Positions 23,791-36,593 of a DNA stretch of 64,000 nucleotides are shown piece by piece (position 1 is the first letter of the stretch; every line of letters starts with the position of its first letter). This DNA is from Ottelia alismoides. Taxonomy: Eukaryota; Streptophyta; Magnoliopsida; Alismatales; Hydrocharitaceae. The DNA is taken from NCBI GenBank assembly GCA_037367405.1, contig JAZKJV010006944.1, positions 558,001 to 622,000 of the forward strand, read 5' to 3'. A program made the position numbers and the translations under genes. The notes under the pieces are model-generated. The model saw nothing but the letters and a program-made list of their open reading frames with translations, was not told where the DNA came from and did no database searches.

Positions 23791-26335
23791 TGTTAACCAC
23801 TACATAAATCCAAGCCTTCGTCAACAAATCGTTCTCAATTTCGACTAAATATTAAAGGATTTAATTGACACCAATTGGCTAACCGATTCTTATTGGTAAT
23901 TGATTCACAATCAATCAATTGCACAAATAAATAAAAAAACATGGAATAAATATACATTCTAATTTATTGCATACATCCAAACAAATATTCAATGATTCTA
24001 TATTCCAATATTTGCAAGTCGCGACCGCCACGCTTCAAATTGGAAGGTATTATATAACTTAGACTTAAAATTTGTTGCAATGCTAAATATTTATAAAATA
24101 TTAGATCCTAATATTGATTTTTATATATCATACATATTCTCATATATTTTGAGTTCCCAAATAGGAGAAACAAGTTATTGTAACAATTGAGTTGTCTTCC
24201 AACTCCAAAATAGAGAAATCCAATTTCTCGAGGCTACACAATCAGAATCGCATGAAACCTTTTCGTACTAATTGAGGTCTTGATTAATGACTTATTAATC
24301 AGTATTATATTATATAACTCAAAAGTTAGTAGCAAAAATTCAAAATTTCTAGCTATGAGCATTGATTGAAATCGAAGTCTGTGGTTGCTTTCGACACCCA
24401 AATCTTCTTCTGCAAGCTATCAACTTTTGTTGAGTCTTTTGGGTATGAGTCCATACCATAAAAAACATAAATATCCCAAAGAACATGTTCTGAACAATGG
24501 AGACCAAGATCAACATCATATGTTATTGAATCATTCAAAATATCAAAACAGTCGTAAAAACAATGTACGCAATGATTGGGAATATATAGTCGATTGTTCA
24601 TTGGACCTAGATGTAATCTAAATCATTTGTCTATTATAACAATTGATGGAATTTCATGACTATGCCTTGTGAGAACCTAGAAAAACAACAAATGATTTTG
24701 CAAATAAGTGGAATCATCATATAAGCTCCAATACAATCATAGCAAAAAGAATTACAAAACCACATGGTATAAGAAAATTTTGAAACAATTTTGCAAAGCC
24801 ACAAAGGGTTAAATTTTCAAGCATGGGTCTTTAAAGGAAGAGAACTCCCAGATTGAGTCCAGTCTAGTGACTCTTCTCTTATGAGCACAAAGATGACTTA
24901 CGTAGCTTTCCACGAACTTCAATATCAACTTATTGTTGAAGTTGTCCATGGAAAGTGAAGATCAATATAATCTTCATCTCCTGATTTTGTCCCACTAAAT
25001 CAAATCCTTTCTTACGTAGAAGAACCATGGAGAAGAAGGCTCTCTTCTCTTTATAAGGGATGGACCAATGAAGAGAAGGTAGAGTCAATATGGTGGATGT
25101 ATAGGTTTATGTATGGCAGAGAGAGAGGATGACTAAAAAAGAGTTCTTAACTCTCTCTCCTCTTTATCTATAAGCTCTCAAGGCAATGTGGAATTGGTGG
25201 AATGAATCATGCTCCTAGGAGAGAGACGAAGCCCTCTCTTATATACTAGAGGGGGATGCTCGTAAGGGGACATCCACCATATAAGTCCTTGTATGATGAT
25301 CTAAAGGCAAGGAATAATATTTTTCCTTAAATAAATATGATTCTTATTTTTCCTATTGATTATCATCGAAAATAAATCAACAGAACCAAAAATTTGGAGG
25401 CTCCTAATCATAATAGTTTTCCGTGGTAAGCGTCCATGTTGAACCTACATGGGACACCCACCTTTTCCTATTTTTTATTTCATCTTCTTAATTATCATTC
25501 CATTATCATAATTTAATTAAAAATCATAATTAGGTTTTTTATGAGAGCTAATTCATAAATTATAAACCTTATTCATAATCCCAAAATAAATTGTAAATTC
25601 AATTTATTTTAAATTTTCAGTGAATCACGTTAACATATATGCCTTGAAATAATATATGAATCAAATATATTATGAATCAATATTAATATTATTTTAATAG
25701 TGTGAATTATATTCACAAACCCTAGATACACATATCTATCATACCATTATTATTCATAATATTGATGTCACAAAGTACAAGTCCTAATCCATTTCTATTT
25801 CCAACATTTGGACATTGAAAATGGAAATTGGAACTGAATCTAATAAAATGAGAATTATTCCAATTAATTATCATATCATTAAGCCATGAAGTTGAGTCAC
25901 TACAATCCATCTGATTTCATCACTTCTTTAGAATGGAAGTGTCATGGTAGATGGTCTGTTAAGATAGCTTTATCCCAGATTATTCTCAACACTCCATCAT
26001 CCTTCATTCCGGAAGACCTTGATATACTTGAAGTTCAAACCATTGTTTGACTATATCGTTCCATAGCATATCATAAGATCTCATAATCGACTATTGTATA
26101 TCAATATCAATCATATATTTTTTAAAAGAATATTTTAATATCTCGAATCCATGTCTTATTTCATAAAAAAAGATGACCATGCATGGAATTCTATATGACC
26201 CCAAATATCTCATGAGTAAGTTTTGTCTCCCGATTTATCAAGTAAGAACCTGTATGTTCTATTTTAGAGATCATACACCTCATATATCCCCATATGCATA
26301 TAGTATAGGGACCTTGGTTAGATTTTATTCGGGGA
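23791..26335 (-). repeat. Copia LTR, 5'-truncated, minus strand
   Basis: Homologous to bases from about 5460 on of LTR A, so roughly 500 bases of U3 are missing at the right end, where a different element begins. A TATA box lies at 25236-25245, with a CT-rich leader downstream as in the other Copia LTRs. One palindrome of the U3 array survives at about 25699-25717 (AAT-loop-ATT core). Confidence 0.68.
25236..25245 (-). promoter_or_regulatory. TATA box of Copia LTR
   Basis: TATATAAGAG on the minus strand, in the same position relative to CT-rich leader and C-run as TATATAAG at 62414. Confidence 0.6.
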
Positions 26336-26339
26336 TGCG

Positions 26340-28126
26340 ACACAAATAGAAGTGGGGCTGATAGTGGTTCGAGGTAGTTTCTAGAATTTTTGTGGTATAT
26401 TCAATTAGCACAGAACAATTAATGAAGCAATCAAACGAGCACACTTTTCATGTTAGTTTAGCGTGCAAACCTTCCTGTGTAAAAACCACAACTTGAGTCT
26501 TCCTGACTTGGGATTTCCAAATTAGCCGATCTAAACAACTTCTTCACTAAAGCCTAAAATACACAGATATCTCAACCATTTACGAATCTTATGCTTCATA
26601 ATCTTAAATCAAACACCAGGTTGAATATTACATATTAGATACTGTAGCACAAGCAAAAGAACAATCTAGATTTTGACTTTTTTCGTGCTTTCTTGGATAT
26701 CTCACATTCAAGAGACTCTTTGCACACTTAGGATCAGACACATGAAGTCATGCAAAAAGATGTTAATAGGAAACAAAGAGATAGGACAACAATCTTTTCC
26801 AGAGATTATTATATTCACAGATATCAATAAATAATTGTTCAATTAGGAAGATATATAGATATAAATCAGCAAAATATAATTGCACTAGGATTCATAAAGA
26901 GTATCACATCAATTATATGACATATATAACACATGTGAATTATCAAAATTAAGCAAACAATAAATATCAATGCGTTGAAAAGGTTGCCTAAAGTACTCTA
27001 ACTCTGATCAAAAGAACCTGACAAAAGGCTTGCCATAAAAAATTGCTGAACTGAAAAAGTTTTATTAACATTCAACCAAAATATTCCTCTCAAAAGATAT
27101 AATGAATCAATGAACATGAGGAAGAATATCGAGAAATCCCTCGGAGAGAGGGAGGGAGAGAGCTTCTCACTTTTCTGGAAAATCTATGAGTGATTGCTTG
27201 AGTTGTGTGTGTTCCAACAATGGTATGTGGCCCATTATACATGGGTCAAATAGAATTTTGCCATTAGAAATAGAATAGGTAAGAAATCGATCACAATTTC
27301 TTGATATAATTTGTCAGGTCAAGATGTATGGTTGATCAATTGTCAATGATAGATAAACTAAGAAGCTATGATTAATCACTTGATGATTGTTAGGAGAGAA
27401 TTAAAGAAATGATCAATAAGTTCAATAAAGGTGATCGACAAGGTATGATAGATAAGTGAAATGAACATGATCGATAAGTGATGATTGATCAGTGTCAAAG
27501 GATTATCGATCAGTTCATGAAAACTTAATCAGATTTGGAACCTTTCAGTTGAATATTTCTAAAGGGTACAACTTAACAAAATATTACAAATAAATAATTA
27601 TAACACTTTTAAATAAAGACAATCAACAAGGTTGAGCTTCTGCTTTGCTTAAAAACGACGACTCTTTGCAGTCATCTCGAGCTGAGATCCATACTAGCAG
27701 TCCTGCAAATACAAAGATTATGTGAGAGATTATGATATAATCTTGTGTATACTTCATCTTTAGAATCATGGAGAAACAAAGAACAAAAAATCACCCCCTT
27801 TTTAATAATGACAACATATTCTCAAAAGCTTAAAGAATTGTAATTACTTAAGCATAAGCAATTTTCAAATCGAATTTGATATGAGTAATGTATACCATAA
27901 CAAATTATCAAATCAAAATAATTTGAATATCACAAGCTCAAAATTTAACTTTATTCCCCCCCCCCCCCGCACTAAAAGAATTATAAAATATTTCTTTTAA
28001 TTCTTTTTAGAGGTGTAAGTTTAGTAATGATTATAAAAAGTTTTCGATAAGATACTTGGTTTTATCTTTTTTTCCACCTTAATATGACAATATGTTAATC
28101 TTTAACTCCTTTAAGCTTGAATTTCA
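26340..28126 (-). repeat. LTR of a further element, possibly Sirevirus-like
   Basis: On the minus strand it starts TGAAATTC right after GGGGAGAA (28127-28140) and runs about 1.8 kb until the truncated Copia LTR. It holds a CT-rich leader (near 27130-27180), as expected around the transcription start. The GGGGAGAA-type tract after an AT-rich helper sequence recalls Sirevirus 3' ends. I have no second LTR to confirm either border. No frame over 60 codons. Confidence 0.45.
27956..27968. repeat. Homopolymer C13
   Basis: Thirteen C in a row, in an AT-rich setting 160 bases inside the LTR start (G13 on the coding strand). Confidence 0.9.
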
Positions 28127-28140
28127 TTCTCCCCATTTTG
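28127..28140 (-). other. Polypurine tract, possibly Sirevirus-like
   Basis: Reads CAAAATGGGGAGAA on the minus strand directly before the putative LTR start. Confidence 0.45.
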
Positions 28141-29250
28141 TTATCGATTAAAAAAGAAATAAAGAGAGTGAAACATGCATAATTCATTAAATAGATAAGG
28201 AACATATGAATAAATAGATAAGGAACATATGAAAAATGTTTGCGACTCACAAACTATAGTTACATAATACAAAGACATGAAAAAAACTTCAAACTAATGA
28301 CTTGATTCTAAGGAAAGGAAATGAAGAACTACAATATAAAGACTACAACTAATCAAGAGGGGCATAATATGCATCCTCATCAACTTTGGGAGAGCACTTG
28401 GCCTTCTTATCATGTTCGAGGACACAACGAGTATTTGAACTGTACTCGTACTGAGGGGTGCCAGACTCCTTTTCTTCAATCTTAATCTCTTCTTCTTCTT
28501 CTTATGGATCATTACATGCATCCAAAGGTCCATGTCTCGGTGGGAGGAAGAGGTATCAGATTAGAAGGTCAGGGTGAAGACTGAGAGGGATTAGGGACTC
28601 ATTGAGGAATGGTTTGAAGATAATGTTGAATTGAATCGCACCAGTCTATACTCAACTGAGGATGGGAAAGAATCAAGAATCATCTCATGAAACCTGAGTC
28701 AACACGTAGCTAGTATAGGGACAAGGATCCCTATATTACCTTGCTTTGACCTAGTGCCATTGTTTGTAAAAAAAATCAAAAAATTGTGGATCAATATGTG
28801 CCAACTTGGTAAGAGATGAGGAGCTAGCTAGACCCATCGTTATTGTCTATAAAAAAATTCAAAGATAAAAGATTAATAATTCCTAAAAGTTTTCACCAAA
28901 AAGATCTTAAAAAATGTGAATCACTCCCAAACTTTTGAATGTCCACTTGGACCAAGCGGAAGTAGGCCACAATATCACCTCTTACAAATGCTATACTATC
29001 AAAAAGGAGTTGTGTGAACACGAGGGCCTTGCATCATAAGCTCTACAAGCCTAGTTATATAAGTGTATGTTAGATACTCACAAAAGGCACACCCCGGTGC
29101 ATCCCATAAAACAAGTGCATATAGTTCAACATCTTGATGGACATATTGATCCACATCAAAAAATATAAGTGTGTGTTCAGCACCCGTGCGATTCCTTATC
29201 CAATGAAAAGAGATAAAAATAATATACATTCCTACTCCTACCATATCTGG
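28141..29250 (-). other. 3' internal region of the same element, two small frames
   Basis: Two minus-strand frames stay open: 28294-28533 (79 codons, lysine/arginine-rich start) and 28999-29244 (81 codons, containing WIRNRTGAEHTLIFFDVD). I do not recognise either. In a Sirevirus this position could hold an envelope-like or accessory frame, but nothing in the residues shows that. No RT, integrase or RNase H motif is visible. Confidence 0.3.
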
Positions 29251-30156
29251 CTTTCCATATTTACAACTTGTGTTTTAACAACTAAGAGACGATGGATTGA
29301 GGTGAAATACATTGTGAGACTAGAGTTGAGGATTGGATTCTTAAACTAGCCTTTAAGACTAGGGCCTTGGGCAAAGACTGTGCATTTGAGGTTGTGGTCA
29401 ACACTAAATTCATACATATGATATATGTATTGAAAGAGAGTCTGAGAATAAGAAAAGCTGAGTTCCTTTTGAGTAAAAATTGGTCATGACTTAGATTTGA
29501 TGACTCCTCAGAAAGTAGTAGCCTGATTAATTGAGTCTTGTCTTATCACATACACAGATGGGGATTTAACCTAAGTTCCACTCTTGGATAATTAATTGCC
29601 CAGAGACGAGCAATGACTAATTATAGTGGAGTGATGAATCCATGATACACCTATCTTATTTCTTGACTTTAATTCAATTCCCAAATCAATTCAAATAATA
29701 ATCCCCTTAAAATACAAAAATAAACAATATGGATGATGCATATAATGCTCACTAAGAAACAACCATATTTCTCACTTTGATATTAAATAATTATTGACCC
29801 TTTACTCTTTATTATTAAGTCAAGAAAATTCCATAAAAACTAGTCTATGAGTCATGTAAATATAGAGGTCTTTTAATAAAAATACAAAAATGCATTAACC
29901 ACAAATGTGTTAAATACAAAATGAATATCACACCAAAAAGACAAGTATGTACAAACATGGTCTTTTGCATTTTTGTTATTATAAACGTTGTAGATGTCCA
30001 AGCAATGAACAACTTTCATGTTGAACACCTATTCATTTGTATATTTCTTTTATTTATTTTTTATTTTTATTTTATTTTTCATTTTTTGACTTTTTTAATC
30101 GAGCCATGTGGCCGCATTTGGGAATGCCACATGACCAACTCTTCACCCTCAACACC
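29250..30156 (+). mobile_element. Decayed Athila-type 3' end: UTR, tract and LTR start
   Basis: At 29600-29640, GACGAGCAATGAC...TATAGTGGAG|TGATGAATCC lines up with GACTAGCAAAAG...TATAGGGGGG|TGATGAATCC at 56320-56356. This gives a worn polypurine tract ending at 29630 and an LTR start at 29631. The 400 bases before it look like the untranslated 3' region of the element at 44147. The LTR is cut at 30156 by a Copia LTR. The 150-codon plus frame at 29921-30373 crosses this border and is not a gene. Confidence 0.5.
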
Positions 30157-30720
30157 TGAAGGGAAGGTGTTAGCCTCGCGCATCATGGAAGCGTGTAGAT
30201 CGAATCAAATCCAACTCAGGTCAACTAGTTGTACTATTTGGCATGTCATCAGGAAACTACAAAATTTTAAGATGAAACCACATGGCATGGGAACTTTTTC
30301 CATGACATTTCATCAATACTACACAAGTTTAGAACTACTCTTGAAGCGTGGTTGTGATCCTCAAAGCTTCTAAAGAAAGAAGCCTCCTAACTCAAGTCTG
30401 ATATGACGAGAGTGTACTTTCATGCATGATGATGAGTCATGTGCTTCCCACAATCCCGAACAATAACCTAAGCATGAGACATCCTGACTTCATTGCATGA
30501 AATCCATTGTCTTCTTTACGAGCAGGAGGTAACGAAGAAGATCAAGTTTGTCAAGCGATTAGTCTATTGGCACGACTACGATCGAGATCTCTAACAATGT
30601 TGTAGAGAGAGAGTATGTGTGTAGAGAGAGAGAGAGAAAGATGTTTGTTAAAAAAAATTGAATTAAACAAGTGTAAAGAGTGGTAAGGGTTGACCCCTCT
30701 CTTATAGTATTTTGAAAGTG

Positions 30721-30842
30721 CATGGATCCCAATCCATGTGTAAACACTAATCAATGGTTTATATTGATTTGTGTTTCTTTCCATGAATCCCAATCCATGT
30801 GTGCTCACTAATCAATGGTTTAAATTGATTTATGTTTCTTTT
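30721..30842 (-). repeat. Two tandem 61-bp units in Copia LTR
   Basis: 30721-30781 and 30782-30842 match at all but about eight positions. They cover the segment just upstream of the TATA region (near 30700-30710 on the minus strand). The other Copia LTRs here have this segment once. Confidence 0.9.
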
Positions 30843-31158
30843 AAGTTTACAATAAATAAAAAAGAAATACAAAGAGATAATTTGAAAATAATTTCCAAAT
30901 TATATCGATTGATTAGTCAATAAGTGGATTTTAATTAATTAAAATACTCATTCCGTATACTATATTTAGGATGGACGTCCACGATAGTTTCAAAAGCCTC
31001 ATGGACATCCACTCTAAGGTAGAATAAGTCAACTAATTTATCCACTATATTAATTAATTGAATAATCGAATACATTACCAAATATTTCCGAATTATTTGT
31101 GATAATTGAAATTATACCATAACTATTGAGAAATAAATTATTCCATCCAATATTTAAT

Positions 31159-31333
31159 GTAAATCATATTTACATAATTTCATCCTACTGACATTAACAT
31201 ATAAATTACGAATCTCATTTACAATTATCCCTTTACGAGATATTGTGGATAATATTCATATTATCAATGAATATAGTGGATAGTTTTAAAAACATTAATC
31301 CTATCGATGATAATTAAATCAAATTTAATTATC
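31159..31333. repeat. Palindrome array in Copia LTR U3 (minus-strand copy)
   Basis: Includes 31159-31173 (6-bp arms, 3-nt loop) and 31309-31333 (11-bp perfect arms, loop TTG on the minus strand), with decayed ones between. The same AAT-NNG-ATT core is present as in the tandem Copia. Confidence 0.75.
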
Positions 31334-31337
31334 CTAG

Positions 31338-34300
31338 TGAAGAATCTCCATTTCATCACCTTTATCATTTTGGCCTTAAAAATCCTAGTAAATACATGTA
31401 AATGCTCTCAATTTTCATAAATTAGCATTCATCCTTTGTTATACAAATATTGTATAAAATACTATTTTTAGTGCCAAAATTATAGAATAAAGAAAATATA
31501 AGAAAAAGAATAAAATATAAAATATATTTTATGATCTAATATACAATGTAAAAGGTATTACTCTGAATAAGATTCCAAAATCTCAACTTCCTAGGCCCAT
31601 ATCTCCCATATAAAAACTCAAAATATATCAAATTCACCTTTAATTGTATATAACTTATAATAAGCTGTTTAGTGAAGTTGGTTTCATATTTTTTGGAGTT
31701 AAGGTGTGAAAGTGAGGTTTTGGATCCCTATTGTACAATATACCCGATTAAAATAATCATTTTATTTATTATTTTTATAATATTATATTTTTATAATTTT
31801 ACAATTTTTTATTTATAAATTATATACGTATTAAAATTAAAATAAAACCATCAATAAAACATTAATACAAATAAAATACAAAAACATATAAATGAATATA
31901 CAATAACTATACCTATATAATAAGTATACTTATTTATCTCAATGTATACATTCCACCAAAAAATATAATAAAAATATAATTACTTATATAAAAATAAGTT
32001 ATAATTTTATAAATAAGAAAACAAAATAATAAAATCCAAAAATGCAAAATAAAATTAAAATACTTAAAACATAAATAAATATTCCTATATATTAACCCTA
32101 AAAACTAACTTCTAATTAAAAAGATATACAAATAAATAAAAATCACAATGAAATAATTCAGAAAATAAGAAACATTTTTATTTTATAACTTTAATTTTAT
32201 AAAATTGCTTTTTATTTTTAATTTAATTTATAAATAATTCCAGGCTAGTTTTTTCCTTGTTGGTCCACGTGGATGTGTCTCCTCGAACTTTGGATCGCTG
32301 ACACATCGTTTGACCCTAGTTTCTTGATTTTTTGCATGAAGATTCTTTCCTCGTTTCAGATTGATCTCTTCACAAATTTTCTACCCCGATATCCAAGGAT
32401 TCACGAGGGTGTGTCTCCTCGATCTTTGGATCGTTGAGTCAACTGCTGCACCTCATTCTTCCCATCATTTCGATCATCTATGCAAAACTTCCATTGATTC
32501 ATCCATTCAATTTTGAACCACTTTTGACCAAGTTTGTTCCTCTCTCTAGACCTTCGGATTGACGCTAGTGACTGGGGAATCTCCAGCTACCTCGAGCAGG
32601 GTCAGGCTAGGCTGAAGATCACTGTTCCACCATCTTTGTCGCCTCACCGACGTGAGGTCTTTAACTCCTAGTCTAGGTCGATTGAGGTAACTTCTTCTCT
32701 ACCTTTAGCTTAGTTTGAATCCGTACATTCATTTCTAGTTTTTATTTTACACTTTATTCGCCTAATCTAGCCGTAGATCCCCGCTTCGTAGCTCGTCGGA
32801 GCTCAGCTCCAGCGAACGTTCCACCATGTCTTCGATGTTCCCCAATGCGCCAAACCACCATCACCTTGTGCCCCTATATTCCCCTTCATGTTTCACCTCT
32901 CGATCACCAAGATCAACCCCTGATCTGGCCTAATGACGCTCCACCTCCTCCACCTCGCTGGAGCACCACCACTTCACCTCCACTGCTTGCATTTACCCCA
33001 CTGCAGGGTCGAGGCAATTTGACCTCAATCCTCTAACGCTATTCTGTTGGTTCCTAGAGCAGAACGTGGCCGCAAGAGCGATTTTGGGCTTGGCCAGAGC
33101 TACTTGGAGCTCCTCCTCGACCTCGATGTCGTAGGAGAGCTCCGATGAATGCTGATGCATTTTGACGCCTCCAACCGATAGAGGAGGGATGGAGGAGCGA
33201 TTTTGGGCATTTTGAAGTTTTGCAGCACGAAGGAGGAGGCAGATCTTACTGGAGAAAGCTTGTATATTGGGGTCTTCTTCCAGTTCGTCCTCCTCCCTCC
33301 TCTGTCGTTCAATCAACCCAGTTCCTTGCGAACTACAACAGTCGTTGGATCCAACCGTCTCTTCACCGACAAATAATCCTTGATGGTCTAAGCTAAACTG
33401 TCTGAAGCAAACCAGCAATACGCAATAGGAACGCGACAGGTGGCATGTGACCGTAGATTCGTCATCCGTTCCCAACTTAGAACTGAATATTTTGTAACTT
33501 AAACCTAACATGTTTTGTATTTAATATTTAGGGTAAAAGCTTTCATCTGTCATTCAAATATTTTTGTAATTATTGCAAAGAGTCCACTGAACTTTTAGTA
33601 TTTGCAAATTAGTCCTCGTCGGTTCACTTCATGTGGTCGCCCACGTGAGGTGGGCATTTTGTGGTCAAGCCCCTGCAGGTACTTTTATTTTGTTTCAGTC
33701 CGTGAACTTTTAAATTCATTATATATTTTTGAAAATATTGCATTGTAGCCCCTGTCATTTATTTAAATTACATTTATGCCCTTACTAGAATTGTAGTTTC
33801 CTTTGGTTTAAGCTATTTATTTCAATTAGCTATTGTGTTCCAAAAGATCATCAAAAATACCCTTAAGTTCATAGATGCTTGTATTTTCACGCCACATATT
33901 TTATTCTAGCATTTTAGGAACTTCAGTTATTTATTAAAAATAAAAAAGAGCACCATTGTTTTCCTTGTCTATAGTTTAAAATATATAAAACATGTAAAAA
34001 GTTTTTGAAAAATTCCAAAAATATTTTTCGTTAATTTATTTCTTTTACAACTCCACAAATTGAAAACCTTAAAAACAGAAAAAGAAATATTGAAAAATTG
34101 AAAAGACCCAAAACCTTGATAAAAATATGTAAAATTCCTAAAAACTCAAAAAATAGCATTCTCTATTTTATAATTTTCTTCTAATTAATTAACTAATTAA
34201 ATTAATTTGGAGAAATTTTAATATCGTTTGGTATTTTCCATAGCCATTTTAGTTCGACCTATTTATTTTATCCTTCATTTGGGATATTTTTTACTTTAAA

Positions 34301-34855
34301 AATATATAAAAATTAACAAAATTATCTAAAAAGTAAAAAACAATAAAAAATATTTAAAAACTAAAACTTTTTACTTTTTGTATTTAATTATATTTAATAT
34401 TATTTATATTTATGAGAGGCTACACTATATATATACTCTATATATAGCAATATTAAATTCTTAAATAAAAAGGAATATAAAATATAGAAGTATAAAAAGA
34501 AAATATGAATTTATAAAATAGAAAATAAAATACAAAAATATAAATATAAAACAAAAATAAAATAAAATAATTTAAAAAATAAAAATCCATATAAAACATA
34601 TAGACAAAAGGTCACAATCACATTCTTTGCACTCATATGCACAATCTATCCATTCTTCTCCGTGTAGTCGACCTCTACATACTTGCACACTATACACATC
34701 TATTGTAGAGTTTAACAAATTTTAACTCCACGATTCTATTTCATTGCTTGATATTGGGTTAATTGTTGATTTATTAGGATTTGTTGAGTGGTCAACACAT
34801 CGATTGTGGTTTAGTCTTGTGAAATCGTACGACCCTTGAAATCTCCTAGTTATCA
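31338..34855 (+). repeat. Athila-type 5' LTR
   Basis: 3518 bp, TGAAGAATCTCC to TTATCA, followed by a PBS. AT-rich arms (31340-32220 and 33530-34650) enclose a GC-richer core (about 32240-33510). Frames inside the core (such as 172 codons on the minus strand at 32993-33511) are products of base composition, and I assign them no function. Confidence 0.8.
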
Positions 34856-34857
34856 AA

Positions 34858-34875
34858 TGATGTCGTTGCTAGGGA
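34858..34875 (+). other. Primer binding site, decayed tRNA-Asp type
   Basis: TGATGTCGTTGCTAGGGA, against TGGCGCCGTTGCCGGGGA at 45922. All differences are G to A or C to T. Confidence 0.82.
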
Positions 34876-36413
34876 GCAACTGCGCATAGACTGATTTTTG
34901 ATTGATTGTGTCATTATTTGATATGAGGTGCCACAAATCGAGGGAGGCTCTCTTTGGAGCGCATGTGTACCCACATGAAGCCAGCCCTGGTGTCTGACCT
35001 AGCACCAAAGAAGACTAAGAGACTTTTATAAGATAAAGCCGCATTTCTTTTATTACATTTATTTGTGTAATTTAAGTGAGAGTGAGAGATATAATTATTG
35101 TAATAATACAGGACTCTCAGGACACTCCACGACACTTCACAAGATCTAGTGCCCGAGGGATTGTTCCATTGGGGGACTCATCGGTTTTTCTCACATTTTC
35201 ATTGCCTTTTTTATTTTGTTTTTTGGTTTTATTTACTTTATTTTATGTGATTGAGCTTTAGTAGTAGGGTCTACTTATCGATAGTATTAGGTAGAAACAC
35301 TTAATTATTATTGCATGTGCCTATAGCCTACATTTGGATCTAGTTAAATTTTGTAATTGCTTTTAACTTAGTCTCATAACCGCGCACTACGAGAGTCCTC
35401 CATATTGCACTTGCAGGAGCCACTATGGTAGGCACTAAGGAGACTCCAAGACCAGACCCTTTGGTTCTATTCTAAGTATTTAGCATACATTTCTTCATGA
35501 TAATAGCAATTTTGTACCAAGGGCTATTTCATCAGTTGTATTTCATATAGTTAGGTTCAATTATACTTGGCATCCTTGCATGTAGAGAGTTGGATGCATG
35601 GTAAGCATTTACGCTTTAGCATACATCATCATTTTCACCTTACATTGCTTTTCTGACTCTCACCCTCTGATTTTGATCACCTAGGTTGCGAAATGAATTG
35701 ATCCTCTATAGGCTTGTGCATTTTCTAATTAAAAATACAAAAAGTAATAACAAATAAAATTGGGACTGCTAATATTACTTGATCCTAAAATAGACCAGAA
35801 AGAAAAACATTTGTCTAGGGATGAATAATCCCCTCATTGTATTCATTTTAAATTGCTCGCGTACGCATTAAAGTTAGTGCCAAAATCCCATAATCAAACA
35901 TAAGTGTTTGTATAATTTTTTGCTTCTCACCTAACTCGAAAATAGACAATATAAAAAGACCGAACTTTCACGGTCTCCACCGAGTTGAGTAGGTGAATTG
36001 AGGGATTTATTTTGCGCAAGTTTGTTTATGTTTTCTTGTGTACATACTCGATCACTTTTATGCATTTGTGTCTTCCTTCAAATCTCTTGATTTGATCTCA
36101 TACTCTCCTGATCATTTTCCTTTTGTTTCGAGATGGTCGATTGGGGTGATTTTTATCGAACTTTGTGAATCCCTCATACCGTCCATCCAGTCCACCTCCT
36201 TTTTTCTAAGAGGATTTTGCTCATGATTTTTGTACATATCCACCTAACCCATTATTTCAGGATTCAGACTTCAATTTTCACATACCGCCACTATCACCTA
36301 CACATTTCAATAATCCACTCTTCCTAGACTATCTTGATCCGGAATGCGATTTTTGTCCACACCCGCCACCCTAATTACATTCAGCTAATCATGAGATTTT
36401 AGAGTCACCTTTC
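34876..36413 (+). other. Athila-type leader
   Basis: About 1.5 kb with no convincing frame. It is proline- and phenylalanine-coding near 36150-36380 in one broken frame, which may be the worn N-terminus of Gag. Confidence 0.5.
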
Positions 36414-36593
36414 ATGATATCCACAACTGAGACCTTGAACCCGATGATGGAGCATATGAAATCGAGGATTGATGAGCTCACTTTCCTAAATAAGAGCCAC
36501 ATTGATGCTTCACGATGTGACGATATAGATTCACTTGAGGATTATCATGAGAGATTGCAATCACCAAAATTACAAAAAATGATAAAATTTTGA
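36414..36593 (+). pseudogene. Possible gag N-terminal fragment
   Basis: A 59-codon frame starting MISTTETLNPMMEHMKSRID, helical and charged, in the place where gag should begin. The element at 15442-16055 has a similar helical N-terminus (DSIKAIHAQLTEQ). After the stop the sequence changes to the AT-rich 3' UTR of an inverted fragment, so the rest of gag is gone. Confidence 0.35.

Larger units (their letters stand above)
21960..26335 (-). mobile_element. Older Ty1/Copia: gag relic plus LTR, 3' part missing
   Basis: Read on the minus strand: an LTR lacking its first 500 or so bases (26335 to about 23790), a leader (to about 22980) and a gag relic (to about 22300). Similarity to the tandem Copia covers U3 (the stretch near 26200-26330 pairs with 5480-5650 and the stretch near 25900-26040 with 5830-5990) and the leader. 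Pol is absent, and the next sequence to the left is the Athila LTR tail. Confidence 0.72.
30157..31337 (-). repeat. Copia LTR, minus strand, cut by Athila insertion
   Basis: On the minus strand the end (CCCTTCA at 30157) and the preceding 250 bases follow the U5 of the tandem Copia closely, including a CACGCTTCAAGAG-like block near 30335. No PBS follows, so this is a 3' or solo LTR. U3 with its palindromes reaches 31333, and then the Athila-type LTR starts at 31338. About 1.4 kb of U3 is therefore missing; I did not find it beyond the Athila element. GA repeats lie at about 30603-30640. Confidence 0.78.

Noticed and set aside
24019..24045. Plus-strand match to the Copia U5 block CACGCTTCAA
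   Set aside because: Only about 12 bases match and the orientation is opposite to the surrounding LTR. Treated as chance.
29921..30373. 150-codon plus-strand frame
   Set aside because: It crosses the border between an Athila LTR remnant and a Copia LTR of opposite orientation, so it is a chance frame.
32993..33511. 172-codon minus-strand frame as a gene
   Set aside because: It lies within the GC-rich core of an LTR, other frames are open in the same place, and there is no recognisable domain.
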